Below are positions 36,401 to 56,045 of a stretch of 64,000 nt of DNA, in pieces. Made by a program: the position numbers and the translations under genes. The DNA is taken from assembly GCA_017591395.1 (NCBI GenBank), contig WEDG01003449.1, positions 124,001 to 188,000 on the forward strand, in the 5' to 3' direction. This DNA comes from Schistocephalus solidus (Eukaryota; Platyhelminthes; Cestoda; Diphyllobothriidea; Diphyllobothriidae). The notes beneath the pieces were generated by a model. It searched no databases. It was not told where the DNA came from and saw only the letters and a list, made by a program, of their open reading frames with translations. Numbering within the stretch: position 1 is the first letter of the stretch; every line of letters starts with the position of its first letter.

Positions 36401-37185
36401 TCACATGAGACGCTATAAGGACACTTTTAAGAACTCTTTGAAGCAACTGCAAAGCAACCCGGTGACCTGGGAGGACCTCGCCTAGGACAAATCGGCCTGG
36501 ACCGGCCAACCGGATCGCCGCTGCTAAGGCCAAAAGGACGGCTCGCAAGTCACAAGCACCCCGGATCAACGCCGCCAATGCCCGAGCCCTCCCAACGTTC
36601 CCACGTTGCAAACGACATTACGCGCGCGAACCGATCTGGTTGGACATCTTCGAACTCAATGCAAAAATAATCTCACAACATCAACTTCTGTTACACCTGC
36701 CTCAAACACCACGACAGTGATCACTCCGTCGATCCCCCGCCACTCCTTGCGACGCTCACCGCTACACACACCACTTGCCCCATTCCCGCCACCTCAGTAT
36801 CCACCTCCAACTACCTACCACCTCCTACCTCCACCGGCACCACCACCGCCCCCAATACCAGCGATGGGGACTCGGTACTTACCTGTCGTCATGGAGATCG
36901 CACCTTCAACACTTCTCAGAGTACTCCCAGGAGTGCGACTACCAGTAGCAGAGCCCCCTCAGACTCAGCACCTACCGAACCATCCTGTCATCATTGTCAC
37001 CGCACATGCACATCACGCATCGGCCTCGTCAGTCACTTGCGAATCCATCGCACAGAGGCCAGCGAACCAGTGTCAGGAGCACCAACACACATCCACGCAC
37101 CCGAATCAACTGTCTGCACTGCCCACACACATTTACACCACATGGGCCTATTAGGTCATCCGCGTCGCCATGAAAACCTGCGGTA
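33480..37185 (+). mobile_element. Near full-length zinc-finger LINE (endonuclease, RT, C2H2), inactive
   Basis: The GC-rich leader 33480-34046 looks like a 5' untranslated region. The endonuclease starts LAAWNVRSLLYNPRSNRPER (34056) and runs [56 protein letters not shown] (GDFK, catalytic Asn lost) and WTDHRLVISQM. A stop lies at 34239 and a shift near 34617. The RT has SSGKAPGSDAIPPEVYKHGG, a stop at 35560, TFVDLKKAFDTVNRDRLW, and LLFADYCALNTVTEEDMQRS (FADD changed to FADY, about 36170). At 36405 it jumps from GSTLS to a segment shifted relative to RYKDT-LK-SLKQLQ, an internal deletion of about 430 bp compared with the minus-strand copy at 57690-59086. A C-terminal C2H2 finger (CHHCHRTCTSRIGLVSHLRI, then H) lies at 36986-37048, with GHLRTQC at about 36640. 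Confidence 0.9.
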
Positions 37186-37359
37186 GAACACCACCGGCTC
37201 TACCACAACACTTAATCTCTCCTCATCCGCCTATGCACCTCACATGATCACACGCGAAACATCACAAAAAACATGATCTCAGTCTGCATAGCTGATTGAG
37301 AGGCAAGTATGATCTTCGGCTCCTTCTCCATGTGGCTCCGCTGCTGCATGTGTGATCTG

Positions 37360-37515
37360 AGCTTGAGAATATCGCGGGGCGATAAGCGCCGTGGGTTTGA
37401 AGGTTGCCAACTGACAAGTACACTCAGACCTCGAAGTCAGTCCAAGGTGTGTTGTGTGGAGTGGTTGACTGGTGGTCTGAAAGTCAGGCTGCGATGGCTC
37501 CTTCTTAACTTGATC
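37360..37515 (+). repeat. Direct repeat, copy 1
   Basis: GAAGGTTGCCAACTGAC...GTGTGTTGTGTGGAGTGG...GTCTGAAAGTCAGGCTGC...GGCTCCTTCTTAA is repeated about 400 bp downstream at 37760-37915 with moderate divergence. Non-coding; it follows the LINE 3' end. Confidence 0.7.
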
Positions 37516-37759
37516 TCTGGCTATTTCACACATGTGAGGTGTGAGCCGTTCAATCCCCTTTTTGTGTAAAATCCTGGTGCTTGTGTTTGGAGGGACAGGT
37601 CGTGTACGTAGTACGCGTAGACTAGGTCACCAACAGCTGCGCCCACTTCAGCATCAGACAACTGACCAGCTCTGACGGTGGTCTGATTGTAGGGGGTGAG
37701 GGGAGAGATCGAGTTCAACGGCTCAGCGCATTTCCCTCACTAAATACAATCTCACTCGC

Positions 37760-37915
37760 TTGAATCTATCACAGTGCGCTAAAAGCTGTGGCTTGGAAGG
37801 TTGCCAATTGACGGGATAACTTGGACCGCGTGATCAGTCAAATGTGTGTTTTGTGTGGAGTGGCTGACTGGCGGACTGAGAGTCAGGCTGCAATGGCTCC
37901 TTCTTAATGTGGCCT
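37760..37915 (+). repeat. Direct repeat, copy 2
   Basis: GAAGGTTGCCAATTGAC...GTGTGTTTTGTGTGGAGTGG...GACTGAGAGTCAGGCTGC...GGCTCCTTCTTAA matches copy 1 at 37360-37515. It joins directly to the dispersed repeat that begins near 37915. Confidence 0.7.
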
Positions 37916-38255
37916 TTATGGCACTCCCACTTCGTGGGATCCGAGCCAGGTGTGATGGTACGCCCAAGGGCGGCTCCGGCCGCGCCAGCCACCTGCGTCC
38001 TCTCCCGCCTCCGGTCTTATTGACTCTGTCTTGACACCGGGCTCAGGTGGGGAAGGAGGAGAGAGTGCGGTAGATGCAGCGCAAGTCTACTATCACTTTA
38101 AACTAAATAACGCGCAAGTCACCGTCCCTGCTTCACTTCCCATGGAGCATACGGTGGACATAGTCGGACTACGACGGTCGAACTATCGGTATGTACTGAC
38201 CAACTACAGTTATGTTACAGCAAACGTACGCTCCGTGATTAGAAGTCCTTGTTGA
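37915..38255 (+). repeat. Dispersed repeat shared with the right edge of the window
   Basis: From GGCACTCCCACTTCGTGGGA through GCGCCAGCCACCTGCGTCCT, GCTCAGGTGGGGAAGGAGG and GAGAGTGCGGTAGATGCAGC to ACTACGACGGTCGAAC, this matches 63735-64000 in the same orientation and order (CCAGCCACCTGCACCCTCTC, ACTCAGGTGGGGGAGGAGG, GAGAGTGCGGTAGCTACATC). Non-coding mobile repeat, class unknown. Confidence 0.75.
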
Positions 38256-38798
38256 TCATAACGAAAACCCAGAAGGAGAGATTTTTCCTCATCTCAGCCA
38301 GGAAATTTTGTTTACAGGATTATCCTCAACCACGTCAAAAATCTTCCCACAAATTGCAAGTGATAAAGTGGTTAGCGTGCACTACAAATGTCGTCGATAA
38401 AAACTAGGATCGACCGTTTTGTTGGCTGACGAAGCTTAGTTGTTAATGTTAGCGTTAGACCACTGTTAAAAATTTAGTGTCTCGCTGAGGGTAAGAATGT
38501 AAAGTAACAACTACGATGATGGAGGGAGTTCATTCGTTGGTTTTATACACCCAAAGCACTGAATGGTCAGTTCTTCTTTCCAAAGGCCTGTCCTTTTTAA
38601 AACCCAGGGACATAACTAAATGTGGTTAGTGGGGCTATAAGTCTATATAACTAGGTTATCCCTAGCTGGAGGAGGGCCGTCGCGCAGCAGAAGAGAAAAG
38701 AAATAGGACCAAGCCCTTCATGAAAACATAAAAACGAGTGGAAAGGACGGGCAGGGCCGGAGGCCCATGACGGGAGGGCGGAATAAAAAAGACTGGCT
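38256..38798. other. 3' flank of the minus-strand gene
   Basis: No reading frame of interest. On the minus strand this would hold the 3' untranslated region of the gene ending at 38799. I see no unambiguous AATAAA in the first 150 bases. Confidence 0.35.
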
Positions 38799-48158
<9,360 letters not shown>

Positions 48159-48211
48159 CTATCGCATACAAAGAAGGGCATTTTACGATGGTAATCGAAG
48201 ACACGCGTGCT

Positions 48212-48292
<81 letters not shown>

Positions 48293-48300
48293 TTCTCTCT
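48212..48300 (+). repeat. (CT)n microsatellite
   Basis: About 90 bases of CT dinucleotides with two CTTT interruptions near the right end. It lies just upstream (minus-strand sense) of the exon at 48158-48015. Confidence 0.95.
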
Positions 48301-49019
48301 AAGTTCAGTGGACTCCTGGGAGGTTAAAGTTTAAAATGCAAAGAAATTCAAGTAGCGTGTACTAAGTTTAGTAAAAGGGAAGGAATGCGAAAAGAAAGAA
48401 ATCGGACTAGACAAAAGGATTGTGAGGTGGATATCAGCCTTTCACTTTCAATTGCAGGCATACTTAATAGAATCAGGATAAGGACAAAAATCCTGGTAAG
48501 GATGCACACCCGTGGAAAACTATTGTTGATGTCACTAACGTCATTGCCATCTTTGCTATTTTTGTGATGATGGGGCCGATGACAGAGATGCACCCTCAAC
48601 TGAGGACCTCGCTATTTTTTATGATGAAGATGATGCCACTGTTACTATCTCTAACGGCGACATTTACAGTCCCTTTTGTACTAATGCACGTGTCGATCGA
48701 CGTATTTGAATGTGAGAAACATGCGTACAGTTTTAATCGTGAGTTTTTAAACACGCTGCTCTCGTGCGGAAAATCCATAGGAAGAAACTCCACTCACTTA
48801 AGCTCCGAGGTCAGTTATAGTTAAAGGATCAGTGATTGTTTAAAAAAAAGTGAAGGACAACTTTTTTTTCTAAAAACGACTAGATCTCTGAAAGACAATA
48901 GAAATGAGCGCATTCCTTACTCTACTCCAAACAACACGGTCACAAAAAGCAATGATTAGTAGAAGGAATACTGAAAAAAGTAGAACAAGACCGGAATGAG
49001 CAGTGCAAGCTTACCAGCC

Positions 49020-49245
49020 ATTGCCAATCAACCATCTCCCAGCCTACGGCTCAAATAACCTGGGGTTCAAATTCTGGACTCTTTATGAGTTCTGTATAAA
49101 GCCAACTGTTCGGGGTTCAGGCCAAGGGCTGTCTAGGTCTGCCGTCAGGGTTTAAGTGGTCAACTTCGGCTAATAAGCCTGAAATGGCCACACCAGTCCC
49201 TTTCTCTGTCGTCACGCGGTCGCGTGCGATGGCTCTCCTTAGCGC
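49020..49245 (+). repeat. SINE-like repeat
   Basis: A B-box-like GGGGTTCAAATTCTGGA at about 49061-49077 is followed by a body with AAATGGCCACACCAGTCCC (49183-49201), matching the SINE body at 31252-31271. The A-box region is too decayed to assign a tRNA. Confidence 0.45.
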
Positions 49246-50842
49246 TCCGACTTAAAATGCAACTGCAATTGTTCATCTCGCAATCCAACTAATGGAACGC
49301 CCCTGTCCTTAGAATCAGCGACTAGAGTTGAACTAAAGTTGCCTACATTCAGCAGTTAGACTCAGGCCTTGAGCATGCGAGCTGACTTTCTATCACCTCA
49401 ACAAGCTGGCATATTCTGCTGTGACCTGTAGAGCATCTACCAAGTCCCTAGTGCAGACTGAATTCCCCAACAGTTGGCTGCTATAAAGGATATCAACAAG
49501 TGACCTTGGCATTTTCAATACTGCCCGATACTTTGAAGCGGTTCGTGAGGATGGCTGGATTAGAGTAGGGAATAATGGTGTGCAAATTTGCCTTGGAACC
49601 CCGATTCAAGCCCACCGCAGGTGCTCTCTAATCACCTGATTCAGAGATATAACCGACAAAGGTCATACAAACAAAACTGGGTATTCCTGGCTTATATGCC
49701 GTTATCGGGCGGCTACACGTCAAATCCGGACCAGACTGTCCTGGATCCGAAGAACTTGTTGTGACGCCTAAGGCGTGGTACCTTGCCAATCACTCCCCTA
49801 CGTGAGCAGGTTCGGAACCTGTTAGTCTGTCGCTCGCCCTCAACACCTGTCCTGGCGCATGCCCACTAACTATCTACCTGCCCATCCGAGTAGGAGCATA
49901 ACTCGTGCTGAATCCGCGGGCTGCCCGTCTAGACGCACTCGGACTTGGTGGCCTCGACTAGCGGCTGACGTTCATCCACTCACTCTCGAGATATATACAT
50001 GGCATTCATACAAATCTCCCCTTCCATAATAAACACTTGCAGTTTCTGGCGTTATTTCGTTCAGAAAATAGTATTTAGGCGAGGTCGTAGCGTGCAACAT
50101 AACCCCAAGATACTTTCAGCCATGCCGGAATGCCGGCTTTTGAATAGACGTCTTTCCGGTCGTCTGCACAAACCTACCTCGCCAAAAATTAATGCTGAAA
50201 GAGTATGAATTTGTCCCAGTGCTCTTCGGTTCTCCTTTGAAACTAATGAAATGTTATAGAAAGCATATATAAACACTGTCTCTTCTTGTACTCAATGTCT
50301 AGTAAGTTACACCTTCTTAAAAATTTTTACGTTCAAAGGTAATCTATCATGTGGTTTCAAAACTCTGTGATTATGGGAGTCTTCAAGACCATTAAATGTC
50401 TGTTCAAATAGCATTGCATCTGAATGTTTAATAACGTTCTAGATGAAGTACATCACGAAGTCCACTTACATTGCATACTTTATGAGATATATGTGCCACC
50501 TGCTTCACAACATACACGAACTTATAAGTGTCCTTTAATAGAAAGTCCACATCTTCGAGATTAAAAGTTCTAATCGCAAGTGAAACGGCAGGCCAGGTTC
50601 AAACTTATTCGGAAATTAAGAAAATTTTCTGAAACTAGAAAATATCCCTTCATTGATTACAGTATTTTTAAAAGACATAAGTTACTGAAAAAGACCGCAA
50701 AAAATAAGATGTTCTGTATGCTTTCCACTAAATACTTTTTAATTCATGAATGCGGGGAAACTCAAGGAAAATGTTAAACTATTTAACAGAGGATTTTGGC
50801 AGATCTTAAAAAATCATTTTATCTAATTTTAAAAAGTTTGAT

Positions 50843-50926
50843 GGCCCCGGTGGGATTCAAACCCACGACAGCAAGGGAAAGAATTCAGTAAAGCCAGCGT
50901 TCTATCCACCTGGGTTACGAGGTCCC
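50843..50926 (-). repeat. tRNA-like sequence, copy 1 (inverted)
   Basis: The minus strand reads CCTCGTAACCCAGGTGGATA, then a T arm CGTGGGTTTGAATCCCACCG. The 84-nt unit has a roughly paired acceptor stem and a long variable region, as in Ser/Leu tRNAs. The anticodon stem does not form cleanly, so I treat it as a tRNA-derived repeat or pseudogene. Confidence 0.5.
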
Positions 50927-50947
50927 ATAGTACTCTAGATTGATTGC

Positions 50948-51251
50948 TTAGGGATCCCGCTTGGGCAACCAGCTTACTGTATCAGAATTGGTAGATTCCA
51001 TATGCAGCAATCGACTAGATGAGTAACTTGACCCGATGGTTATTAAACTCACGGCTTCCGGTGGGGCATCGTAGCTGAGTTGGTTAGAGCGTTGGTTGTA
51101 CTCAAGCCTTCAAATTGCTGGTGTGGGTTCGAATCCCACCGAGGCCGCCGAGTTTTTCACAAGAGGGTCAAAGGAATTATTCAAATCTATTAAAATCCTC
51201 TACTGATTAATTGTGACTGGTATTCATCTGGTGGATTCTAAATGCATTGCT
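50948..51251 (+). repeat. Tandem repeat unit 1 (304 bp) carrying a tRNA-like sequence
   Basis: GCTTAGGGATCCCGCTTGGG, then GTATCAGAATTGGTAGATTC at 50979, CACGGCTTCCGGTGG at 51050-51064, then the tRNA-like block. The same blocks recur exactly 304 bases later in the same order, so this is a direct tandem duplication. Confidence 0.8.
51065..51146 (+). repeat. tRNA-like sequence, copy 2
   Basis: The acceptor halves GGCATCG and CGAGGCC pair with one mismatch. A D arm AGCTGAGTTGGTTAGAGC and a perfect T arm GTGGGTTCGAATCCCAC follow. The variable region is long. The anticodon stem is ambiguous: GGTT...AGCC gives a 4-bp stem with a TGTACTC-like loop. It is the best-preserved of the three copies, but a working tRNA is unproven. 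Confidence 0.5.
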
Positions 51252-51480
51252 TAGGAAAACCTGCTTGGGCAGTCAGCTTTCTGTATCAGAATTGGTAGAT
51301 TCCATATGCAGCAATCGACTGGGTGAGTAACTTGAACCCATGGTTATTAAACTCACGGCTTCTGGTGGAGCCTCGTAACTCAGGTAGTTAAAGCGCCGAC
51401 TCCATTGAAGCCCTCCGTTTGCTTTCGTGGGTTCGAATCCTATCGAGACCGCCTGGTTTTAGAAAATTACTTTTAATTTT
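51252..51480 (+). repeat. Tandem repeat unit 2 with tRNA-like copy 3 (51369-51450)
   Basis: GCTTAGGAAAACCTGCTTGG, GTATCAGAATTGGTAGATTC (51283) and CACGGCTTCTGGTGG repeat unit 1 with a period of 304. The tRNA-like block reads AGCCTCGTAACTCAGGTAGT and ends GTGGGTTCGAATCCTATCGA, with more mismatches than copy 2. Confidence 0.75.
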
Positions 51481-52088
51481 TAAGTAGTCACTTTTAGCGA
51501 CTATGCTTTTCGTAAGTTGTAAGGACGTGCATTCAGAAGTCGTCACTGTGATGGGACTGAAATATCTTGAATTTATACCACATACTACGCAATATCAGAA
51601 TCCTAACTGCGCAATCCTTTCCAACCAACATCTTATTTCTGAATGCCGACCAACGTTTCCTCATCTACACTTGCTTTGCTTCCTGGCGAGCGTCCGCTGC
51701 GATCAATTAAGTCGGTCAGGCAACAAAATTAGTCAGTCGGTTAGTGATCTCCGAATGGCACGTGCCAAGACGCGGAAAGGCTAACACTTGTAGTGAGCCG
51801 ACGTGAGATATAACCAACGTTTGATTTAAACTTTTACCACATGTGAGCAACTTGCAGCCCCCTCAGAGTTCGGTTCTTCTGCTCCTGGTCAACGCGTCAT
51901 GCTTGGGCGTGTGATGAAACCAACGTTTGGGTGTGTTTGCTGTCAAGCTAGACAGGTAGGACCTGGCGCCCCGTGCACTTTCATGTGGGCGATCACCGCA
52001 GAACAGGGTAGCCCCGTGACAGGGTGATTTTATCGAAGGCGCCTTCTCAACCACTCAATGAGGGGATCCGCCCGCAAGAGCCAGTGCA

Positions 52089-52095
52089 TATAAAA
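52089..52095 (+). promoter_or_regulatory. TATA box of the peroxiredoxin gene
   Basis: TATAAAA, 87 bases before the proposed ATG at 52176. A start of transcription about 30 bases downstream (near 52120) would skip the two out-of-frame ATGs at 52106 and 52114. Confidence 0.5.
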
Positions 52096-52175
52096 GTTCG
52101 TCAAGATGTCGCAATGCCGAGTCGTCACAGCCTCCTCCTCGCGTCATCGCCTCGTCTAGCAGCCGCTTCGCAATC

Positions 52176-54033
52176 ATGCTACAGCCTGGAATGCCAGCAC
52201 CCGATTTTAAGGGTACCGCCGTGGTGAATGGTGAATTCAAAGAGATATCCCTCAAAGATTACAAAGGCAAATATGTGATCCTATTTTTCTACCCCCTTGA
52301 TTTGTAAGTATCTTAACTATCTCCTTATTTTGCTCTACCAGTGTTTCCATATGTTATTGCAGATGTTTAAGCAAGAGGTAGTACGACCGTAACTTAAAAG
52401 CTTTTTTAGCGACGATAAACGACTTATGCAGGCGGGTTTGAAAGGACTGCTTGTAATTTCTTAATGGTTTCTGATACATTTGGGTGGCATTAGAACGCCA
52501 TCTTATTCTTTTCATTACTGTTTAATATTTTCTAGTTAAAATGGCTACCAGAAACAATCCACACAATAAAATGTTGAGAAGTGTTATATCTCTTCTGAAT
52601 GCATATATTTTAGAGCCATAAAATAGATCGCTGGATTTTAGACTAAAAAGAACAAGTGAAGCCCAAGCACCATATAATTAGATGAGTAGTGAACTAAATT
52701 AGAGGATGGAGACAGTTAACCCATCCTGCGTACTCTTCCTTGAATTAGTAATACTCCACAGGGGCGGTTACGTTCAGCCGAATTCCTGGCAGAGTTTTTA
52801 TGTGAAAAGCTCATTTAGCAATAAAGGCACCTGTATTTAAATAAAATCCAGTGGGATTAAATTTAAAGGTAACTTTTTGGGGTATATTATGAGATATTTT
52901 GAGCAGGTTGTATGTCGTGTTTAAGAAGCACCATCCAAATTTAGGACCACTTGAATCTGCATATGTATGTCCTATTTTCAATGTTCAGAGAACGCCGCAA
53001 GTGAACTTTAGACTTCAAAGAAGACTCTCACCGATATTTTTTTATGTTGCATCAAAAACTAGGTCTATCAAGTTCGTAAGTAAACCTTATGAAGGTTTTT
53101 TTCACAACTAAAAAAGTTCCATGGTTTCCTGTGTGGCATGAGTAGGAATTCGTTTCCCGGAAAAAATCAGCGAGGAAATAGGAACATCATGCTTTATGTA
53201 CTTCATGTTCGACCTAACAGACAAGAAAATGAAGCAAGTTTCCTGGGTTCTTGTTCTTCTCAGAAAAACTCATCTGGGTTTAAGACGCCGATACAACAAA
53301 GTAGGCGTTACGAGCTAACATCTGGAAAAGATCCGTACCCGAAACTGTTATGGCCTACGTCCCTTCGTCAGAAGACCTCACTAACCACGATTAGGGATGT
53401 ATTATCTCAGTTGATACAACAAAAGATGACGCGGGCAGTACTCCGGGGCGAGGGATTAGCCTATAAATTTCTTTGGGGTGTCATGGACTAATTCCTCGGA
53501 AATTCACTCTTCTGTCTCCCTCCGTTCAGCACTTTTGTCTGTCCGACGGAAATCCTCGCTTTCAGTGACAAGGCTGAAAAGTTCAAGAGCAAGAACTGCG
53601 AACTGATCGCGTGCTCCACCGACTCCGAATACAGTCATCTGGCTTGGATAAAGACCAGTCGCTCAGATGGTGGCCTTGAGGGTTTAAACATTCCCGTTCT
53701 CTCGGACAAAAGCATGTCCATCTCCAAAAGTTACGGTGTGTTGAACGAGACGAGTGGAGTTGCCTTCAGGTAGGTCTGCTGTGTCTTCCAAGCCATGACA
53801 CCAATCCTTAAACCTTCAGAGGTTTGTTCATAATTGACGGCAAGGGAACCATTCGCCAGATCACTGTTAACGATTTGCCAGTTGGTCGTTCCGTTGAAGA
53901 GACCCTGCGACTCCTGGAGGCCTTCCAATTCACTGACAAATACGGAGAAGTCTGTCCTGCGAACTGGCGCCCGGGCAAGAAGACCATCAAGCCAACAGTG
54001 AAGGGATCAAAAACGTACTTCGCTGAGCAGTGA
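52176..54033 (+). CDS. Prx: Typical 2-Cys peroxiredoxin (thioredoxin peroxidase), three exons
   Basis: Cytosolic enzyme reducing H2O2 and organic hydroperoxides with thioredoxin-type electrons. Exons are 52176-52303, 53530-53769 and 53820-54033 (TGA). Introns are 1226 and 50 bp with GTAAGT...CAG and GTAGGT...CAG borders. The product is 193 residues: FYPLDFTFVCPTE has the PxxxTxxC site, with peroxidatic Cys47 at the exon 1-2 join. [15 protein letters not shown] follows at 68-82, then [10 protein letters not shown] (89-98), [16 protein letters not shown] with the conserved Arg146, and GEVCPANW with resolving Cys168. The C-terminal YF motif lies at 189-190. With Cys47, Cys168 and YF present this is a dimeric eukaryotic 2-Cys type. 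The usual GGLG loop is GGLE here, which may alter over-oxidation sensitivity. The start could also be Met6 (52191). No signal peptide. Family length is about 195. Confidence 0.95.
52304..53529 (+). other. Intron 1 of the peroxiredoxin gene
   Basis: The donor is TT|GTAAGT at 52304. The acceptor is CTGTCTCCCTCCGTTCAG ending at 53529. It is AT-rich. The 117-codon open frame at 53138-53491 has no motif and no splice support. The intron splits the Phe codon just before TFVCPTE. Confidence 0.85.
53770..53819 (+). other. Intron 2 of the peroxiredoxin gene (50 bp)
   Basis: GTAGGT...AAACCTTCAG, splitting an Arg codon (AG|A). Very short introns of this kind are common in flatworm genes. Confidence 0.9.
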
Positions 54034-54065
54034 TCTGAGCGTGGCTGCCAACCCGTAATGCCAAA

Positions 54066-54071
54066 AATAAA
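54066..54071 (+). terminator. Poly(A) signal of the peroxiredoxin gene
   Basis: AATAAA 33 bases after the stop codon. Cleavage would be expected 10-25 bases downstream, giving a very short 3' untranslated region. Confidence 0.7.
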
Positions 54072-54089
54072 TTTCATTTCCTGAAAATT

Positions 54090-55414
54090 TCTTCTTCTCA
54101 CCGCTGTTAGATTCTACACGACGATGAACTACTGTAGATTCAGAAAATTTGGTGGTTTTGGAAACGGGAGAGTACCGAGCGTGACGAGGTAAGAAGAGAG
54201 AAGAGATCTCTAGGAAAAGTCTATTCCCCATCCAACGTTTGGAACAGTCGATTCCACTGACCTTGTTCTGTTACCCGAAAGAAAGAGGACATGAGCGGAT
54301 GGCTAGGATGGGCTTAATAAAATCAGCAGTTAGGACACCGAACTACATACATTTCGTCTTACATGTGACCTTCCAAGGGAAATAGAGTTCGTGTGAAGGT
54401 TGGGGTGAGGTTAGTGCTAGGAGTAGGGGTAGTGCAGGGAATAAGTACCCCTGAAATTTAGCGCAGGACCACATTGATTCTGGGGGCACCTATTCACGTG
54501 TACAACCAAGCATCAGTTAATTTGGAAAGAATTCGTTTACAATCCTTTCGCCTGATCGAGAAGCTGACGAGATGTCAGATGGAACGGTCTCTTCACACGT
54601 TAAACTAGTCCCCCGCTACCGTGATAAGCGGCCACAAGGGACAGTTATCACTAACGTTCTTCCATCAGTCAGAGGAGATTATGTCAAAATTGATCAGGGA
54701 CAAGATTTTAAAAAAATCTGGAGGCCATGTTTACTTCTGTCGGATTTTCTTAGGCGATTTGTAAACCCCGCTAGTGTCGTAAGGACTTTATCCCCTTTCC
54801 GTATATGGACAGTTTACTCTACAACCACAAATTTTCTAACAATTAAGCCTCCCGTTCTCTGAAGCAAAACGTTCCGAAGACATTATTAGTTTCCAAGAGT
54901 ACTTGCTGGAAGAAAAGGCATTCTCTAATCAAAGGTACATAAAATGTACCAAGTACGGGGTTCCAGATAAAAATGAAGTTGTTTGCATGGCCTAACTAGA
55001 ACAAAAAGGTCGAATAAACCCACAAGAGAGGGGAACTACCAGCCTCTTCTGATAGCAAGTTGTAAATAACTCATGTAAGACAGAAGACAAACACGTAGAC
55101 CGCAAAAGGACAGAATTCCACTGGAGTCTCTCGACGACTGAGCATAAGGATGGGTGCAGAGATCTAACCAAGATAAAATCGCAAGTGATTTACTGTTATC
55201 GGAAAGCAAATTGTTAGCTGTTCTAATTGAAATCACGATCGTTATGGCGCAGTTTGTGTTTGCCGGAGTTTGGTGAGAAATTCAGGATTCGGAGCTTACA
55301 GTTTAAATGACAGTGACTTGTTCACTGATCGGTTACGTTTACTTTCTTTCAGACATCGCAGCACAGGCGAGACGAAAATGAATGACAAATACGCAATTAT
55401 CTACCATACTGCCC
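54090..55414. other. Intergenic, no supportable gene
   Basis: 54395-54440 has G-strand telomere-like irregular repeats (GGTTGGGGTGAGGTTAGTG and onward), followed by TTTAGCGCAGGACCACAT, which resembles TTTAGCGCAAAGCCACAT at 60758-60775. So this is probably a fragment of the dispersed family seen near 60 kb. No other feature was found. Confidence 0.45.
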
Positions 55415-55544
55415 GCACGGGTACTAGCTAAAAGCCCACACACGCGTCTTTCATCGATCATGTGTCGCTGCATGACGCAGCTGCGAGGAGTTAGGCTCAT
55501 CAATGGCTGTCACGCGTGCCTGGGCTTTTAGCTATTACTTGTGC
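55415..55544. repeat. Short hairpin (MITE-like) inverted-repeat element
   Basis: The arms 55415-55447 and 55512-55544 are reverse complements over about 33 bases with six mismatches: TAGCTAAAAGCCCA...CACGCGT left, ACGCGTG...TGGGCTTTTAGCTA right. The 64-base loop has weaker inner symmetry (TCATCGAT, CATCAATG). No ORF. It could be a small MITE or a structured transcript. Confidence 0.65.
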
Positions 55545-55627
55545 TGACAGCATATTAAATAATTACGTAATTGTATTCTTCTGACTGCTTTTGTCAACTT
55601 GTTAATATTATGTAGTTATTCCGCAAT

Positions 55628-56045
55628 AGCTGAGCATTGTGAATAGATTGGATTGCTACCTGGCTTTCGAGTACATTTTGAATTTACTACCACGACCTAC
55701 CTCCTAGGTCACCCATTAAAACTACGCGTTTAGCAGGCAAGGCGGGATGTGCACAAGTTCTCCTTCTTTGTCAGAGTTTTCAAACCATTGAATTCCCCTC
55801 CCCCCCACGCAAATGCTGTGATGTAATCATCGATGGAAAGCTTTATAAGGGACTTTGACAGATTTCAGTTCCAAACTGAGCCGAAACGATGAGGAGTTGC
55901 ACTTAACCCTTGAGAAACACACATAAATTGTGATATTTAATATTCCCCTTTGAACTATTGTGACCCGCATGGTTTCTGTGTACACCGCATCCAATTTTAC
56001 GTGGCACATCGGGTACTCATAAGATAAGATCAAGTAAGAAATTTG
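55628..56045 (+). mobile_element. Old 3' end of a family B LINE
   Basis: GCATTGTGAATAGATTGGAT, CTAGGTCACCCATTAAAACT, GCACAAGTTCTCCTTCTTTG and GATGGAAAGCTTTATAAGG match 10900-11110 of the family B copy in order. The 3' untranslated tail (CACATAAATTGTGATATTT, TGTGTACACCGCATCCAAT, GGGTACTCATAAG) also corresponds. Frameshifts and substitutions throughout show it is older. Confidence 0.75.

Noticed and set aside
53138..53491. 117-codon frame inside peroxiredoxin intron 1
   Set aside because: Lies wholly in an intron with strong borders; no motif and no start context.
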